From the NCBI GenBank assembly GCA_013331595.1, contig DUGE01000034.1, positions 1 through 5,836 of the forward strand: DNA of 5,836 nt, written 5' to 3'. Under the pieces are notes generated by a model. It worked only from the letters and a program-made list of their open reading frames with translations, was not told the DNA's origin and did no database searches. Origin of the DNA: Microcaldota archaeon (GTDB lineage Archaea; Micrarchaeota; Micrarchaeia; Norongarragalinales; UBA10210). This document shows positions 4,591-5,836 of the stretch, piece by piece. Positions within the stretch are counted from its first letter, which is position 1. Every line of letters starts with the position of its first letter. Both the position numbers and the translations under genes were made by a program.

Positions 4591-5496
4591 ATGGAAGAAG
4601 TTAAATCGAATGGAGTTTCTTCATTGCAGGGGGATGTGAAGCAAGCGCAGCCTAAACTCAAACGAGGGCGAAAGCCTTTGAAAAAAGAAGCGTGCTTCAA
4701 GCTCACGCGCTTTGATAAAGATTTGGCGGCGTTAGTGCGCAACGGCCTTACCAACGTGCCTGAAATTTTGGACAAGATGGCCATTGACCCTGAGAATTTC
4801 AACAAGCGCGTTGCCCTGCTAATGCGCAAGGGCTATTTTGTTTTTGACTCGCAGACGCGTTCCACCCTAAAGCTCGGCTGGAAGGGCTACAACCTCTTTG
4901 CACCAAAGCCCGCCAGGGTGAAGGCCGCAAAGCCGGCGGAAGAAAAACCGCCTGTTCCAATGGTTGAGCAAAATCCCTTTGAAGAAAAAAGGGAAGTGAA
5001 AACCGAGCAAGCGCAGCGGGTTTTTTCGCCTCCAAGCCAGCCTCCGGTGCAAATCCTGCCTTCGCCGCAGAATGTAGAGGATTTGGGTGAATTGCTTCGC
5101 AAGGGCTCGCCGAAGAACGGCGACACGCGCAACAGCCTTTTTGTTGAAAGGCAAAGGCGCCAGAGGGAGTCGCCTCCCATTGAACGTGAAAAAATTCCCG
5201 AACAAGGGCGCAAACCACTTTCTTTCAATCCGCCCGTTGCAGATACGGGCCGGGCTTTGTTGGTGGAGGGCCTGGAAGCTTGCGAGTTGTGCAAGGCCAA
5301 GTTCAAGCTCAATGTTAAGAACACCGAGCAGGCGAAGTTCGGCCATTGCTTCTGCGGGGCGGCATTCCACAAGGACTGCTATCAGACTTTGGTTGAGGAC
5401 GTGGGCAATTGCGTGCGCTGCGGAAGGAAACTAAAGCTTGTTTTCGACCGGAAGACGGAAGAAGCGGTAAGGGGCATCAAGGACGCTTTCGAATGA
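4591..5496 (+). CDS. RING-type zinc protein with N-terminal winged-helix-like region (candidate E3)
   Basis: The C-terminal third carries eight zinc ligands in cross-brace order: C231-x2-C234, C253-x-C255, H260-x2-C263, C274-x2-C277. This C4HC3 arrangement is that of RING-CH/PHD-like treble clefs, and the CFCGAAFHKDC core resembles small RING-like proteins found in archaeal ubiquitin-type loci. Such domains bind a charged E2 and promote transfer. Residues about 36-103 look like a winged helix: helix (DKDLAALVRNG), VPEILDKM, recognition-like helix (FNKRVALLMRKGYF), wing and LGWKGYN. Before it is a basic KRGRKPLKK, similar to an AT-hook. Residues about 104-225 are a Pro/Glu/Gln-rich linker. ATG 4591 is 13 bp after the JAMM stop, with AGGAT (4576-4580) or TGTGG (4581-4585) upstream; GTG 4582 is possible. 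The coding end overlaps the convergent gene by 20 bp. The zinc site is clear; E3 activity and the winged-helix call are inferred. Confidence 0.82.
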   Translation: MEEVKSNGVSSLQGDVKQAQPKLKRGRKPLKKEACFKLTRFDKDLAALVRNGLTNVPEILDKMAIDPENFNKRVALLMRKGYFVFDSQTRSTLKLGWKGYNLFAPKPARVKAAKPAEEKPPVPMVEQNPFEEKREVKTEQAQRVFSPPSQPPVQILPSPQNVEDLGELLRKGSPKNGDTRNSLFVERQRRQRESPPIEREKIPEQGRKPLSFNPPVADTGRALLVEGLEACELCKAKFKLNVKNTEQAKFGHCFCGAAFHKDCYQTLVEDVGNCVRCGRKLKLVFDRKTEEAVRGIKDAFE

Positions 5497-5827
5497 ACAG
5501 TTCGACGAGCTTGTCGTGAAATTTTTTTTCCAATGCGTCTTCCCTAGTTCCCCGTTCAATAGGGTCTTGTCGGCATGTTTTTTTTCCATCCCTTCCAAAA
5601 TACGTTTTGTGGTGCCTGTTGAGTATTCCCGAAAGTTGTTTTTGGGCTAGTTCGGTTTGGGGGATTATCAAGCTGGCCGTTACCTCTCCCGTGCGGTCTT
5701 TAGTGCGTTCAACTTCAAAATTCATTTTTTCAAGCTCTTCCAGCAGCTTGTGGTCACCCCAATCGCCGAAATTTATTCTTAACGTGAATTTTATTTCAGG
5801 TTCGCGGTCCTCACCGAAATGGTGCAT
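5477..5827 (-). CDS. Uncharacterised protein, at least 116 residues, possibly extending past the window edge
   Basis: I do not recognise a family. The visible product is soluble and charged, with no membrane segment or metal-binding cluster. A β-like opening (EIKFTLRINFGD) is followed by a helix (HKLLEELEKMNFEV), a strand-loop-strand (TGEVTASLIIP), another helix (ELAQKQLSGILNRHH) and a charged C-terminal helix. This strand/helix alternation suggests a small α/β domain. The ATG at 5827 is the first candidate start seen, but the frame stays open to the last base of the window with no ribosome binding site visible, so the true start may be further upstream. Its end overlaps the RING gene by 20 bp in convergent orientation, so it is probably not part of that transcript. 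The opposite strand here also has an open frame, but its Ser/Trp-rich translation looks like a shadow. Confidence 0.68.
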   Translation of the reverse strand: MHHFGEDREPEIKFTLRINFGDWGDHKLLEELEKMNFEVERTKDRTGEVTASLIIPQTELAQKQLSGILNRHHKTYFGRDGKKTCRQDPIERGTREDALEKKFHDKLVELFIRKRP

Positions 5828-5836
5828 TTGAAAACG

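Noticed and set aside
4887..5372. Minus-strand open frames opposite the RING gene
   Set aside because: They oppose the zinc-ligand and winged-helix-like coding region and have shadow-type composition.
1..5836. CRISPR array, tRNA, rRNA or insertion sequence
   Set aside because: No regularly spaced repeats, cloverleaf, rRNA-like blocks, transposase motifs or terminal inverted repeats were seen; coding sequence covers nearly all of the window.

Overview
The window holds a compact, eukaryote-like ubiquitin-type modification locus, flanked on the left by the end of an Lhr-family helicase gene. The host is most likely an archaeon. Evidence for this is the Lhr helicase with its C-terminal zinc cluster, A/T-rich TATA-like boxes about 25-30 nt upstream of start codons, purine-rich ribosome binding sites, mixed ATG/GTG starts and tightly packed or overlapping genes. 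Loci of this type are known from Caldiarchaeum (Aigarchaeota) and some DPANN-type lineages. The lineage cannot be fixed from this sequence alone.

Layout. Positions 1-2067 (+) are the 3' part of an Lhr-like superfamily 2 helicase gene whose 5' end lies outside the window. It overlaps, tail to tail, the last gene of a leftward cluster. Read on the minus strand from about 3412 down to 2039, that cluster is: an 80-residue ubiquitin-like modifier ending exactly in Gly-Gly; a UBC-fold E2 enzyme with an HPN motif and catalytic Cys; a 41-residue charged small protein; and a 146-residue basic protein that I do not recognise. An 83-bp A/T-rich intergenic stretch (3413-3495) separates this from a divergent rightward cluster. 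That cluster is: a 196-residue low-complexity protein with a 9-residue repeat; a JAMM/Rpn11-like metalloprotease (candidate deubiquitinase); and a 301-residue protein with an N-terminal winged-helix-like region and a C-terminal eight-ligand RING-type zinc site (candidate E3). Its 3' end overlaps a convergent minus-strand gene of at least 116 residues, of unknown function, at the right edge.

How the parts fit. The modifier, E2, RING protein and JAMM protease form a conjugation and deconjugation set. The modifier already ends in Gly-Gly, so the protease would be needed for removal rather than maturation. No E1-like activating enzyme is encoded in the window, so it must be elsewhere or be shared with another Ubl/sulfur-transfer pathway. 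The 41-, 146- and 196-residue proteins are the least described members. A short Lys-Pro-basic-hydrophobic motif recurs in the E2 tail, the 41-residue protein and the 196-residue protein, which suggests a shared binding partner. This last point is inference.
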